Assembly (NCBI RefSeq): GCF_000315625.1
Contig: NW_005434560.1
Span: forward strand, 128,020-192,019
DNA from: Guillardia theta CCMP2712
Lineage: Eukaryota; Cryptophyceae; Pyrenomonadales; Geminigeraceae
Reading direction: 5' to 3'
DNA length: 64,000 nucleotides
In this document: one piece after another, positions 17,666-27,243 of the stretch
How the letters are laid out: the number at the start of each line of letters is the position of its first letter
Position numbering within the stretch: position 1 is the stretch's first letter
Notes under the pieces: generated by a model
The model's database searches: none
What the model was told of the DNA's origin: nothing
What the model saw: only the letters and a program-made list of their open reading frames with translations
Position numbers and translations under genes: made by a program

Positions 17666-17713
17666 AAACCATGCGGGCGGGGGCTGCCATGTACCGAGCG
17701 GGGGAGACGAGCC

Positions 17714-19291
17714 ATGTCGAACTTCTTCGGGAACCTGAACAACCCGCGCATGCCCGAGGTGGTGATGAACCAGGGCCCGCTGCCGCCGCTGAGCACCGAC
17801 AACCTCCCGTACGGCCTGAACGGGACGGCGGATGCGAGGATCAACTACAACAATGCGCTCCTTGGGGACATCAGTCCGTACGTCTACGGGGATTCCGCCC
17901 GCATCACCACCCAGACCTCCTACCTCAACCAGAGCTACCGTATCCAGAAGATCGTGCCTGAGCTGTACCTCCCCCCCATCGGGGACGGGCACGGGCTGGT
18001 GAAGGTGTCGCACGCCGTGGATTACGGGGATATCGCCTGGTCGCTCCGGCTCAGAAACATCTCCGCCACGCTCGGGGTGTTCATGAAGTCGGCCGAGGGC
18101 GTCGGGGACAACGGGACGCACATCACCGCCTTTGTCAATTTTCCCACGGTGAACTACATCCTGGTGGGGTTCCAGAACCTGTGGTTTCGGAGGCGAGCCG
18201 TGCCTGCCGTTCCCGCCACCTCTTCGGACAAGGCTTGGCTCCGCCTGTGGTTCGACCTGTTCAACCTGACGGGGAACCCGGAGGACTTTGGTCAGTTTAT
18301 GAATGGGATCACAACTGTGCAGGATATTTCGGAGAAGCTCATGAAGATCATCACCCCCTTCGGCGTGTCGGTGCAGTCCGAGAAGCAGGGTGGGATGCAC
18401 GAGGTGGGCCTGAGCCCGGTGATGTGGGCGGTCAACCACCTGACGAGCATCAACATCGACGGGATGACGCGGGACATGATCAACTATTGGAGACATATAG
18501 ATGTCAACTCCGGGGATAGGATCTGCTTCCGCCTCATGCCCATCGACCTGAGCGGGGACCAGCGGGCGACCCTGAACCACTTCTACAAGCATATCGTCAA
18601 CCTCGAGTTCACCGTGAGCGAGGGGAGATACGAGATCCTTGTCCCCGATACCTACCCGTACTGCATCCCCGGGGATAAACTTCTAAGGGTGCCGGATGCA
18701 GCCGTGCGGCAGGAGTACAACAGGAGGAAGATGCACTGGTACATCGGCACGACACAGCAGCACTACCCCAAGATGTACGAGGAGTTCAGTGAGATGAAGA
18801 AGTTCATGGACGATACCGCGTTCTTGAAGGGCGCGCTGCTGCAGACCACCATCACGCCGATGCTGGTGAATTCTAGGATACGTCATGTTGCGGATGGGGC
18901 TATCTCCTTCTTTGGCTCCCGCCTCTCTGCGTCTGATCCCCGCAAGCGCGCGCTGGGGGTGACCTGGGCGGACGAGCGGCAGGGCGGGAAGCGCAGGTTC
19001 GCGCTGTCCGGGCCACCGCCTCCCAAGTTCAGTCTCCCGCAGCAGGCTCCCCAACAAGCTCCGCAACAGACCCCGCAACAAACCTTGCAATCCCGGAACG
19101 GCCTCGACATCGACGCCCTGCTGCGGGAGGGTGGGCTTCAGGGATCCGCTGAAGGTGCAGCCCCCGAAGAGCCCAGGAACGTAGTCCCCCAGGCCGTCGC
19201 CACCGGCTCCGCCCTCAAGCCCAAGAAGCAGGTCGCCAAGCCCGTGGGCGGGAAGGAGAAGAGGGATGGGGTAGCGGTGTCCGTGGTTTAG
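17714..19291 (+). CDS. Hypothetical 525-residue protein, structural candidate
   Basis: Soluble protein of 525 residues. Residues about 30-340 look like a beta-rich globular domain with several Asn-X-Thr/Ser sites. The tail is low-complexity: Pro-Pro-Pro-Pro, repeated Gln-Gln-Ala-Pro/Thr-Pro, then a Lys-rich end. TATAAAAG at 17658-17665 is about 49 bases before the ATG; two out-of-frame ATGs lie between, one probably upstream of the RNA start. No signal peptide. I do not recognise a capsid family; size, beta content and context make a virion protein plausible only. Confidence 0.75.
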   Translation: MSNFFGNLNNPRMPEVVMNQGPLPPLSTDNLPYGLNGTADARINYNNALLGDISPYVYGDSARITTQTSYLNQSYRIQKIVPELYLPPIGDGHGLVKVSHAVDYGDIAWSLRLRNISATLGVFMKSAEGVGDNGTHITAFVNFPTVNYILVGFQNLWFRRRAVPAVPATSSDKAWLRLWFDLFNLTGNPEDFGQFMNGITTVQDISEKLMKIITPFGVSVQSEKQGGMHEVGLSPVMWAVNHLTSINIDGMTRDMINYWRHIDVNSGDRICFRLMPIDLSGDQRATLNHFYKHIVNLEFTVSEGRYEILVPDTYPYCIPGDKLLRVPDAAVRQEYNRRKMHWYIGTTQQHYPKMYEEFSEMKKFMDDTAFLKGALLQTTITPMLVNSRIRHVADGAISFFGSRLSASDPRKRALGVTWADERQGGKRRFALSGPPPPKFSLPQQAPQQAPQQTPQQTLQSRNGLDIDALLREGGLQGSAEGAAPEEPRNVVPQAVATGSALKPKKQVAKPVGGKEKRDGVAVSVV

Positions 19292-19307
19292 GCATTTATT
19301 AAATGAT

Positions 19308-22300
19308 TTACTGGGGTGCATCGATCAGGTTGGATGACTTTAGGATGAGCTCGTAGGATTCCTTGTTGTAATCACTCTGTCTTGTGTGGTTCAGAAGCTT
19401 ATTGACGGTGGGTGTAAAGGGCCATGGTGCATTGATCCCATCAGGCTTCCATTTGATCATCAGTTCGTTCCATGCCTTCTTCTTCTCCTGCAATCCCTTG
19501 CGGATCTGCTTCCGCATGTCCCGCTCCCGGAAGCTCCCATACATGTCGATGAGGTCGTAGTTGCCATCCGTGGGTGGCTTCCGGCCGATTTCGTAATTGT
19601 CTGGGTTGTAGGTGATGGCGGTGTAGGCCGCGTTGATGAGGTTGGAGCTGTAGAAATTCTGGAATTGCACGACAATGTCCTCTAAACTATTCCCAGGGAG
19701 ATTCTCGATGCAGTACCACGGGAAGTACATATCGGCGGATAGGTGGTCAAAGAAAGACACAGGGGTCCACAGCTCGGTGTGCCTCAGCCGGTGGCTCACG
19801 ATGGTGTACCAAGTGTCGGAGGTCCTTTGCATATAGTAGCTTGATTTTTTGTTTTTGGCCTTTGCAGTTTCGTTTGTTTTCAGCGATTTGATGACATAGG
19901 CCATGTTCAGCGTGAACTTGTGCAGGGCGCGGATGTATCGGAACACCCAGCGGTGCAGCACTCCGTCCCAGTTGGACTCTTCGATACTGACCTCTGGGGT
20001 GTTGTCGCCGAATAGCTCTGTCTTGTGATTGTTCTTCATATTCTCGATGGACTTCTTCAAGATTTCAGCGAAGACCTTGCCGCTCACAACGATGGTTGCA
20101 CTCCCTGAACTGTATTTGACAACCTGCATGTTCCGCGCGACCCTGCTCCGCGTGACGTATAGCTGATTGTATGCTAACTTGGGTAGGACTTGCTTCAAGC
20201 GGTACTTCACGACGCTGTCGCGGTCGAGGTGGATGTGCAGGATACGGGTGAAGTCTTCCTTAGGGAGGGTATGAAGAATTCCTATGATGTGTACCTTCCA
20301 GGGTGTGGCGCTGCTGACCGACGTGGTGGAGGAGGGGTGGCTGTGGGCGGGGCTTGGAGATCGGGGGCGCTTGTTGGAAGCTTCAGGATCTTCATATAGA
20401 AGCCCTCCGCGATTGTGACCCCCTCTGGTATGGGGTGGGTTCCATACTTTTTCGTGGTCAATCTCTTGATCGCGGGACGGCTTGGGAGAGTTAGAAGCTT
20501 CCTCCTTTCTCACAAATCCGGGGAGTACACCCGGAGAGTGCTTTCTGACGTTGGAAGCTTTAGAATCTTCATCTGTGTTCTTCCCTCCAATCCCTCTTTG
20601 ATCGTGGGCCTTTCTGACACCGGGGTCGTTATCCATCTGCGTATGGTGTCTGTTATCGGGTTCCATGTCAGGCTCTTCCGGTTCCATGTCAGGCTCACTT
20701 TCGTTGTCTTTCTCGCTTGCATTGTCTTCCATCCCATCTCCATCTGCACCAAGTTTGGCGTGCATGGGAGTGGGAGAGGAAGGGGAATATGTGGGAGAAG
20801 GAGGGGAATATGTGGGAGAAGGAGGGGAATATGTGGGAGAAGGAGGGGAATATGTGGGAGAAGGAGGGGAATATGTGGGAGAGTGAGGAGATAAATCAAT
20901 AGACTGAATCCTTCCCTTCTGATACGCCAGTTCCATGTTGTACAGAGCATTCGTGTATAAACTGAGCATTGCCCTCAAATTAATAAATGAATCGACATCA
21001 TTCATTTTCAGTTGACTGGCATTGATCTCTATCGTTGACATCTGTAAGAGAATGCCATTTGTTATATCCTTCAGGTATGCGTATTTTTTAAGTTCAGAAT
21101 CAATATCCTTGTAAATTCGCCATGTTTCCTTCAACTGAGAAACGAGTGAATTCAGAATATTGTTGGGTGGTACGATTGCTGTCCCTAATGCTGTCTTGTA
21201 TGTAAATTGGTAATCCATGGTAAATATTTCATTGAGTTTATCGATAATCTTCTTCTTGGTATCTTCCCAATGATTTTTCATCACAGTTTCCATATGATCT
21301 GTTGAGACTTGTTGCTTTTTAGCAACATCTTTGATGATGCCAAGTGAATTTTCCCGTAACGTTCCGTCCAGCCTTGGGTACTTAGTGATTCCTGACATCG
21401 GTGTCAGCTTGTCGATCACTTCCGTCAATGGGGCGTTGGTGAGGGTGACGTAGAAGTCATCCCAGGAGCGCATGGACCATGTCAGCATGGGCTTGTCGTT
21501 CTCCGCCGCGCCAGGCAGCCTGGCTATCTCCAGGTCGGCGGCTTTGTCGTCCTCACCGGCCAGGATGACCTGGATCATGTGCTCGAAGTTCGTCACGATG
21601 TTCATGAGGTTGGTGGTATCCATGTTTGTCGTTTGTACGGTCATGCGCGTGAAGGGGTTCAGGAATGTCTGGTTGTGGAGGATGAAGGAAAGTATCGCCT
21701 CCTGCTGTAGTGTTATCCTTAGTTTCTTGCGGTAGTCGTAGTAGATACCCTTGATGATCTCGACGAATGAGTTGATGACGTAGGGCATGAGGCGGACGAT
21801 TTTGAGCGGATCGTCTTCCTTGATCAGCCTTCTTGTATTGATGTACAGGCTGGTTGTCAGCTTCTTCACCTTGGGGTTGAGGTGCAGGGAACATTCCTTG
21901 AATTGTTTCGCGCTGTGCTGGTAGTTGACGCTCTGGATGACGAGGATCTTAAGCACGCGCTGCATGACGACGGATATGACCATCTTGCAGCCCATGATGT
22001 ACTTCACGATGGCTTGCTTGGCTGTTTCGTTCTGTTTACCCACCGCGAAATTGTACAGTTCAATCAGCGTGCTTTTGGGACTTGTGTCCCTGTACCGTGT
22101 GGTGTTGGATACTTCCGTGATTTTCGACATAAACTTTTTCCGGTTTTCAATGACGCGATCGATGCCATGTTTCTCTATATTATGCAGGTTAGTGGTGGAC
22201 TGGTCCAGGGATATCTTGAGTTGAAGTAACAACCCATTCAGTCTGGACACAGCACTCCTGTATCTCATAATTTCACTGTTGTACCTCCGTCTTGGCTGCA

Positions 22301-25300
22301 AGTCCTTGTTTTTTCTGTTCCTTCTTCTTTTTGCGTTGTTAGTGACTGCAACAGGCATGCCAATAAACATGGCGGAGACACCCTTTTGATCGTCACACTC
22401 GTCTTCGCTGTCGCTGTCGCTCTCCCCCATCTCCGCGGCGTAGCCCCACGCATCGCCGAGGAGGATACCGTTCGGGTCTTCAATATCCCTGTGGATATCG
22501 CGGGAGAAGATGCATTCGAGCCTTGGTTTTTTGCTGGACCGGCTGGAATCCTGGTCCGTCCTTTTGTTCTTGTCCGACATCAATGGGATTGTGCGTTGAA
22601 AGGGATTTTTCTGCTGTATTGGGTTGTGTCTATGCTGTATAATTTTCTCTATGAGTTTCGTTTCCTTGTTGAGCTCCTGCTTGAGCTTTTCCCTGTCGTT
22701 CTCATTGATCTCATTTGAGCTCAATGCGCTCCAATCTTTCTTGTTCAATGCACTAACAACCTTCGTCATCAATTTTAATTTTTCCAGTACATTTCTGTGA
22801 TTTTTTTGGAGTTCCTGCTTGGAAGATTGGTATGATTTTATGTTTTCCTTGATTATGTTTTCGTTGATAACCCTGTTATCCATCTGGGTGAATGTTTCAA
22901 TGTTCCTGTCGATCCATTTTCCGAATTGGTACAGAACCATCAACTTCGTAAATTCATATATGGTCTGTATGGTGGATTTTATGTCGTCTATGTACCCAGG
23001 TGCCCTTACAAGTACGTTCATTATGTCGTTGTTCTGTTCTGCATTAACATTGAATTCGTGTACACTGAGCCATGTTTTGACAGTGGGTAGCTCGAGGTGG
23101 AGGTAGTCCTTTAGCTGTTCCATCTGCTTGAACGTGAAGGAATCCGGCTCGACCGTTGTCTTAATGTCATTCATCATGTATTCGTTGGGTTCCAATCGGT
23201 ATTCACCATAGCCTCTCTGATATTCCAAAGGAACTTCTATCGATGATTGACCCAGCAGAGCATCGATCATACCCAGCATGTAGCGTTGGAAGACTTTCTT
23301 GGAGTTGGCGTCCTGATCGTTGTTCTTGATGCTGGGCATGAGGATGACATTGAGCGCCTTGATGGTGTTTATCCTGGCTGCTAGAATGAGGGGCAATGCC
23401 TCTTTGAAGAGTTTAACAGCCTCGCTGTTGCGTATGATCATACCGTAGTCATCGGTAGGTTTTGCATTGTTAACCTTGGTATTCCAGACATCTTTGTGTG
23501 CGTCTAGTTGCATCTGTTGTTTCATGATTCTTTTCACGTTGATTGCGTTGAGCAGGTTCGAACCGAAGCGCTTCATGTGCCCTGGCTGTACATCCGCCAT
23601 GTAAGGCTTCATGTCATACAGCTCCTGTTTGATCTCCCTTATGTTGACTCGATATGGATCGATGTCGAGGGATGATGAAGTCATCGTGGCCTTCATCCAC
23701 ATGTTATAGACCTTGTGGGTGTATCTCTTGCAAAATCGTAGCCTTTCCACGTTGCCCGCGTAGGCTCCGTGGACTTGTTTGAGGATCTTCTTCACCCGGC
23801 GGTCGTTCCTGGATTGGATGTCAAGTTTGATATCTTTGATGTCTGTAGTGTCGGCGTACTTTTGCTTTCCCTTTATCATCGCGGCGAACATGTATTGTGG
23901 TGTTATGTTGAAATCTTCTTTGTTGTTTTTCTGGAATTCCCCTTGATTCCAGGGTTCTTTGCTCTTCATGCGTTGTATATCTCTCTGTATCTCTTTGTCT
24001 GCATTCGTGTCCAGATCTTTGATGTATTGGTTGTATGTGGATTGGTGCATGTTCAGGGCTTGTTTGAGCTCGGCTTCATCCTTTGGAATAGCGCCGATAG
24101 GATTTCCGCGGACGATGTCCTCGAGTATGCTGTAGTCTATCTTGTCATTGAATCCTTCTACAAAGACATGGTCTATCTTCGCCCATTGGAGCATATACCG
24201 GATAGACGTTATGACCTTGATGGTTGCAATATGTTCTGAGTTGTCTTCTATGAATTGTTTGAAATCGTCGCTTGCATCCATGCTCTTGTCTATCTCATCC
24301 ATTTCATCTAAGGTGTTTTTCAATACATCTATCTCATGTCTGTTTTTTTCATAATCATGCCTGAGATACATCCGCTTATAATAAATGTTGTGAGAGTTTA
24401 TCTGCTCTTCCGTTAAGATTTCACGTGCAATATGATGTAGATCACCCTGTGGTTTTTCCCATATAGGGAGTTTAAAATGTTTCATGACACTTTCCTTTCG
24501 TTCTTCGTCCTTGTACTCGGATTTCATCAATTTGATGAATTCGTCTCGACCATTCTTGTTGGCAAATAAGATAAGTGATACGTATCTCATGACATTGTAT
24601 GTATCCTTTAGTTCATTACGTGCCGTATTGATGTTTTTTTGGTATTCATCTCGGTCGGTCACCTTCCCTTTTTCTAGATTATTGACATGGCGTAGTAGGT
24701 ATGACATTCTTCTGATGACAAAATTTAGTTTTCGTGTCATACTCAGAAATTCACTGTAATATATGTTTTTGAATTTTCCTCCAAGAGGTTTGGTATAACG
24801 ACGTTTCAGAGTATCACATTTTTCCATGAGTTTGTCGATTTCATGGTTGATTTGAAAGCTTTTGAGTGATGTCATCGCATCCTTGATATAATTCGGTAAT
24901 ATCTGGTAATCCTTGAGCCTCTTGATGAATATCGGTGTGTTATCCTTCTTTTTCTTCTCGGCCACGTCCTTCCAATTGCCGGCCGCCCCCTCCCCCGGCG
25001 CACCGATCTCGGGGCTGAATTCATGCCCACTCTCTGACATCTCCTCGTGATCGCTGCCTGGCTCATCGTCGCTGCTGTAGTCATACCTGGGTGTGACATG
25101 CATGGAGCCATCACCGAGGTCATCGTTGTAGAACTCCCTCTCGTCGTCGTAGTATGCCTCGTCCCACAGCCCGTCGTCCTGGATCCCCGCGGCGCGGAGG
25201 ACGCTGGGGGGGAAGCGGAGGACGCCGTCGTCGCGGTCTGCGAGCTCGCTCCACTCGGCGAGCTGCTCGAGGGACTCGTGGAGGAGGTCCATGGTCTCCT

Positions 25301-25454
25301 GCTCGATCTCTTCTTTGGACGGTGTCGGCGTTTCATGGGAATGGCAGTCGTTGTTGGGAATAGAAGCCGAGTGGAACACCACCTGGACTCCATCGTAATC
25401 GATGGCTTCTTCGGGGTGAGATCCAGACGGCAGGTGGTTTACTGCGCCGTGCAT
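19308..25454 (-). CDS. Giant 2048-residue protein with Pol II CTD-like heptads
   Basis: Largest gene of the window. The N-terminus (to about 160) is acidic and Ser-rich; residues about 170-1000 are helical and coiled-coil-like. Two basic clusters resemble nuclear signals (Ser-Lys-Lys-Pro-Arg; Ala-Lys-Arg-Arg-Arg-Asn-Arg-Lys). At about residues 1520-1563 there are four perfect Tyr-Ser-Pro-Pro-Ser-Pro-Thr heptads plus one Tyr-Ser-Pro-Ser-Ser-Pro-Thr and a degenerate leading unit, close to the RNA polymerase II CTD repeat. A charged, phospho-type linker and a C-terminal helical domain follow. TATAAAAG at 25479-25486 is only 24 bases before the ATG, so the leader is very short. Size recalls the herpesvirus large tegument protein, without sequence match. 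Confidence 0.9.
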   Translation of the reverse strand: MHGAVNHLPSGSHPEEAIDYDGVQVVFHSASIPNNDCHSHETPTPSKEEIEQETMDLLHESLEQLAEWSELADRDDGVLRFPPSVLRAAGIQDDGLWDEAYYDDEREFYNDDLGDGSMHVTPRYDYSSDDEPGSDHEEMSESGHEFSPEIGAPGEGAAGNWKDVAEKKKKDNTPIFIKRLKDYQILPNYIKDAMTSLKSFQINHEIDKLMEKCDTLKRRYTKPLGGKFKNIYYSEFLSMTRKLNFVIRRMSYLLRHVNNLEKGKVTDRDEYQKNINTARNELKDTYNVMRYVSLILFANKNGRDEFIKLMKSEYKDEERKESVMKHFKLPIWEKPQGDLHHIAREILTEEQINSHNIYYKRMYLRHDYEKNRHEIDVLKNTLDEMDEIDKSMDASDDFKQFIEDNSEHIATIKVITSIRYMLQWAKIDHVFVEGFNDKIDYSILEDIVRGNPIGAIPKDEAELKQALNMHQSTYNQYIKDLDTNADKEIQRDIQRMKSKEPWNQGEFQKNNKEDFNITPQYMFAAMIKGKQKYADTTDIKDIKLDIQSRNDRRVKKILKQVHGAYAGNVERLRFCKRYTHKVYNMWMKATMTSSSLDIDPYRVNIREIKQELYDMKPYMADVQPGHMKRFGSNLLNAINVKRIMKQQMQLDAHKDVWNTKVNNAKPTDDYGMIIRNSEAVKLFKEALPLILAARINTIKALNVILMPSIKNNDQDANSKKVFQRYMLGMIDALLGQSSIEVPLEYQRGYGEYRLEPNEYMMNDIKTTVEPDSFTFKQMEQLKDYLHLELPTVKTWLSVHEFNVNAEQNNDIMNVLVRAPGYIDDIKSTIQTIYEFTKLMVLYQFGKWIDRNIETFTQMDNRVINENIIKENIKSYQSSKQELQKNHRNVLEKLKLMTKVVSALNKKDWSALSSNEINENDREKLKQELNKETKLIEKIIQHRHNPIQQKNPFQRTIPLMSDKNKRTDQDSSRSSKKPRLECIFSRDIHRDIEDPNGILLGDAWGYAAEMGESDSDSEDECDDQKGVSAMFIGMPVAVTNNAKRRRNRKNKDLQPRRRYNSEIMRYRSAVSRLNGLLLQLKISLDQSTTNLHNIEKHGIDRVIENRKKFMSKITEVSNTTRYRDTSPKSTLIELYNFAVGKQNETAKQAIVKYIMGCKMVISVVMQRVLKILVIQSVNYQHSAKQFKECSLHLNPKVKKLTTSLYINTRRLIKEDDPLKIVRLMPYVINSFVEIIKGIYYDYRKKLRITLQQEAILSFILHNQTFLNPFTRMTVQTTNMDTTNLMNIVTNFEHMIQVILAGEDDKAADLEIARLPGAAENDKPMLTWSMRSWDDFYVTLTNAPLTEVIDKLTPMSGITKYPRLDGTLRENSLGIIKDVAKKQQVSTDHMETVMKNHWEDTKKKIIDKLNEIFTMDYQFTYKTALGTAIVPPNNILNSLVSQLKETWRIYKDIDSELKKYAYLKDITNGILLQMSTIEINASQLKMNDVDSFINLRAMLSLYTNALYNMELAYQKGRIQSIDLSPHSPTYSPPSPTYSPPSPTYSPPSPTYSPPSPTYSPSSPTPMHAKLGADGDGMEDNASEKDNESEPDMEPEEPDMEPDNRHHTQMDNDPGVRKAHDQRGIGGKNTDEDSKASNVRKHSPGVLPGFVRKEEASNSPKPSRDQEIDHEKVWNPPHTRGGHNRGGLLYEDPEASNKRPRSPSPAHSHPSSTTSVSSATPWKVHIIGILHTLPKEDFTRILHIHLDRDSVVKYRLKQVLPKLAYNQLYVTRSRVARNMQVVKYSSGSATIVVSGKVFAEILKKSIENMKNNHKTELFGDNTPEVSIEESNWDGVLHRWVFRYIRALHKFTLNMAYVIKSLKTNETAKAKNKKSSYYMQRTSDTWYTIVSHRLRHTELWTPVSFFDHLSADMYFPWYCIENLPGNSLEDIVVQFQNFYSSNLINAAYTAITYNPDNYEIGRKPPTDGNYDLIDMYGSFRERDMRKQIRKGLQEKKKAWNELMIKWKPDGINAPWPFTPTVNKLLNHTRQSDYNKESYELILKSSNLIDAPQ
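20768..20890 (-). repeat. 21-base minisatellite encoding CTD-like heptads
   Basis: Tandem 21-base units (plus-strand core GGGGAATATGTGGGAGAAGG) repeated about five times inside the giant gene. On the coding strand each gives Tyr-Ser-Pro-Pro-Ser-Pro-Thr. Near-identity of the units shows recent expansion or strong homogenisation. Confidence 0.9.
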
Positions 25455-25478
25455 CCTGCCGTACGGGCGTCGCGGTCT

Positions 25479-25486
25479 CTTTTATA
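25479..25486 (-). promoter_or_regulatory. TATAAAAG box for giant gene at 25454
   Basis: Only 24 bases above the ATG, implying an almost leaderless mRNA. Confidence 0.75.
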
Positions 25487-25511
25487 CGGGGGAACCGTGC
25501 GGATAACCGTG

Positions 25512-25519
25512 TATTTAAG
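25512..25519 (+). promoter_or_regulatory. TATTTAAG box for gene at 25597
   Basis: Back to back with the giant gene's TATA box; 78 bases above the ATG. Confidence 0.65.
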
Positions 25520-25596
25520 TTCGTGTGGCGGAGGGACAGATACGCTGGTCTGGCTGGATTCCTTGAAATTCATTGCTTGCCAGATACACGGGCGGG

Positions 25597-26412
25597 ATGT
25601 CGCTGTCGAAGTTTCAAGAACAGTCAAACTATGCTGTTGCATTCCACTTATGCAGGAACATGGCTGATGTGAGGAAGGACATGAAGAAAATTCAAGGGTT
25701 TAATTATCAGGCTCCCTATGAATTCATGAATTATCATCTCAAATATGCAATTCCCTCGGATAAGTACAAGTGTGCCATGCAGTATGGCAATTACCTGATG
25801 TTGAAATCCGCTGAGTTGCTGATGGGTTTGAAGGATAAGTTCCAGAAACCCCTCGATGGTAACAGAAAAGTAGGGATAGATGAAAAACACAACTTCATTT
25901 TTTCGGATCCTTGTACGGTCATACAAGCCATGAAGTTGCATAATGGACACTACTACGAAAACTTTTCTCTCCCCAAGGATCTCATGGAGGACCTAGAGAA
26001 TCCAAGCCTGGAGCCCCCTTTCCTTGTGGTGCATAATTATGAGGTGCACTGGTTCCCTGCCTCCAAGATCACCCCGGGCAAGAATGGGATGGGGTGGTAC
26101 GTCGACTCCGTCGTTCGCACCGTCGACGATCAAATGAGGCCGGTTCAGTTCTTCGCGGCATACTCCAGTGAGGAGAGGAATGAGTACAGCCGCGTCCTGT
26201 ACGACAACTGCGAATTCGGGCCCTCGAACTGCAATATCGACATTCCGTTCAAGAAGTTCGAGTACAGCCAGGAGAGCCTCGACGCCATGAAGCAGTTTCC
26301 ACACCCTCCGATGTTGAACGCGAACGAGTTGCCAGATTCGCCGTTGGAGGCAAGCTCGGAGGAGGAGTGGAAGCCCCCTGCGAAGGTGTCCAGGACGAGC
26401 GCGAGGAAGTAG
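25597..26412 (+). CDS. Hypothetical 271-residue protein
   Basis: Soluble protein of 271 residues. The frame opens at 25573 with a TTG, so the ATG at 25597 (Met-Ser-Leu-Ser-Lys-Phe) is used. TATTTAAG at 25512-25519 lies 78 bases upstream, farther than usual here. Contains a central mixed domain and a Ser/Glu-rich then basic tail (Pro-Pro-Ala-Lys-Val-Ser-Arg-Thr-Ser-Ala-Arg-Lys). Divergent from the giant gene. No family recognised. Confidence 0.75.
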   Translation: MSLSKFQEQSNYAVAFHLCRNMADVRKDMKKIQGFNYQAPYEFMNYHLKYAIPSDKYKCAMQYGNYLMLKSAELLMGLKDKFQKPLDGNRKVGIDEKHNFIFSDPCTVIQAMKLHNGHYYENFSLPKDLMEDLENPSLEPPFLVVHNYEVHWFPASKITPGKNGMGWYVDSVVRTVDDQMRPVQFFAAYSSEERNEYSRVLYDNCEFGPSNCNIDIPFKKFEYSQESLDAMKQFPHPPMLNANELPDSPLEASSEEEWKPPAKVSRTSARK

Positions 26413-26480
26413 ATGCCAGGAGGGTAGGCGTCCCGTGTGTGTGTTTGGTACTAAATCACGTTTAATTTACTTCATATGTA

Positions 26481-27068
26481 CTACTCCTCCGAGACGCTCT
26501 CCATGAGCCATGCGACCTCTGTCTTGGTTCTTTCGGCGTAGGAGAGGAAATGGTCATCCTTGTCGATGTTGTACTTGCGGATGTAGTGGAAGTACTTGTC
26601 GGAATCTCGGTCATAGTAGCCGTCGGCCACGAAAACGACCCCGTGATTGATGAACAGGGGTGCGTGCTCGTAGTGGGTCTGGCGAACATAATAGGGGTAC
26701 CAATGCACCGCCTTGACCGCCATGCTGTGGAAACACTCGATCACGTCTTCAGTGGGGACGGTGATCCTGTCCACGGCCTTTGCCTTCTCGAGCGCGCCTT
26801 CGAGCTGCTTGATGGCAGAGGCGATAGTGTCCTTCTTCTCTTTGGAGGTCGTGGTGGTGAGTTTTTCCTTCAACTCGGCGAGCTTCGGGGGTGCGAAGGT
26901 CTCGAACCTCTCGTTGCAGATGGTGACGGTGCGGATAGTGACAGTATCCAATTCTTCATCCCTGACTTTGAAGGATAGCGTCACCTTGGCCGGGTGGGCT
27001 TCAAACCTCGGGCGTTTGCGTGCGCGCTCTTCAGCGTTGCTTTGCAACCTGTAGATCTCGGTGAACAT
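26481..27068 (-). CDS. Hypothetical 195-residue protein
   Basis: Protein of 195 residues; the frame runs on to 27263, but TATTTAAAG at 27099-27107 makes the ATG at 27068 the start. N-terminal basic patch (Arg-Ala-Arg-Lys-Arg-Pro-Arg), a beta-rich part, a helical Lys-rich middle (about 70-105) and an aromatic-rich end. It lies just upstream of, and antisense to, the first visible terminase exon, so it may sit inside a terminase intron. No family recognised. Confidence 0.7.
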   Translation of the reverse strand: MFTEIYRLQSNAEERARKRPRFEAHPAKVTLSFKVRDEELDTVTIRTVTICNERFETFAPPKLAELKEKLTTTTSKEKKDTIASAIKQLEGALEKAKAVDRITVPTEDVIECFHSMAVKAVHWYPYYVRQTHYEHAPLFINHGVVFVADGYYDRDSDKYFHYIRKYNIDKDDHFLSYAERTKTEVAWLMESVSEE

Positions 27069-27098
27069 GCCACGCGTGCCCTGTGCTTTTTGGTGTAG

Positions 27099-27107
27099 CT
27101 TTAAATA
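27099..27107 (-). promoter_or_regulatory. TATTTAAAG box for gene at 27068
   Basis: 30 bases above the ATG; trims 65 codons from the open frame. Confidence 0.8.
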
Positions 27108-27243
27108 AAACATCGAGGGGGGAATAAAAAAACACAAAAAAAAACTTCCATGACGCCGAAATCCATCTCTCCGCGCTTTCGAACGTATTAAACCCGGCGA
27201 TGGCGCCGCCCTCCTCGGACTGGTTACTGACGCTTTCCCGCAG

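Noticed and set aside
20665-20902. Plus-strand repeat frames opposite the CTD heptads
   Set aside because: They are the antisense reading of the 21-base units inside the giant gene.
27155-27243. Terminase frame left open before the acceptor
   Set aside because: In-frame coding to 27155 exists, but the branch site and pyrimidine tract before 27244 are strong and no start or acceptor precedes the open stretch.
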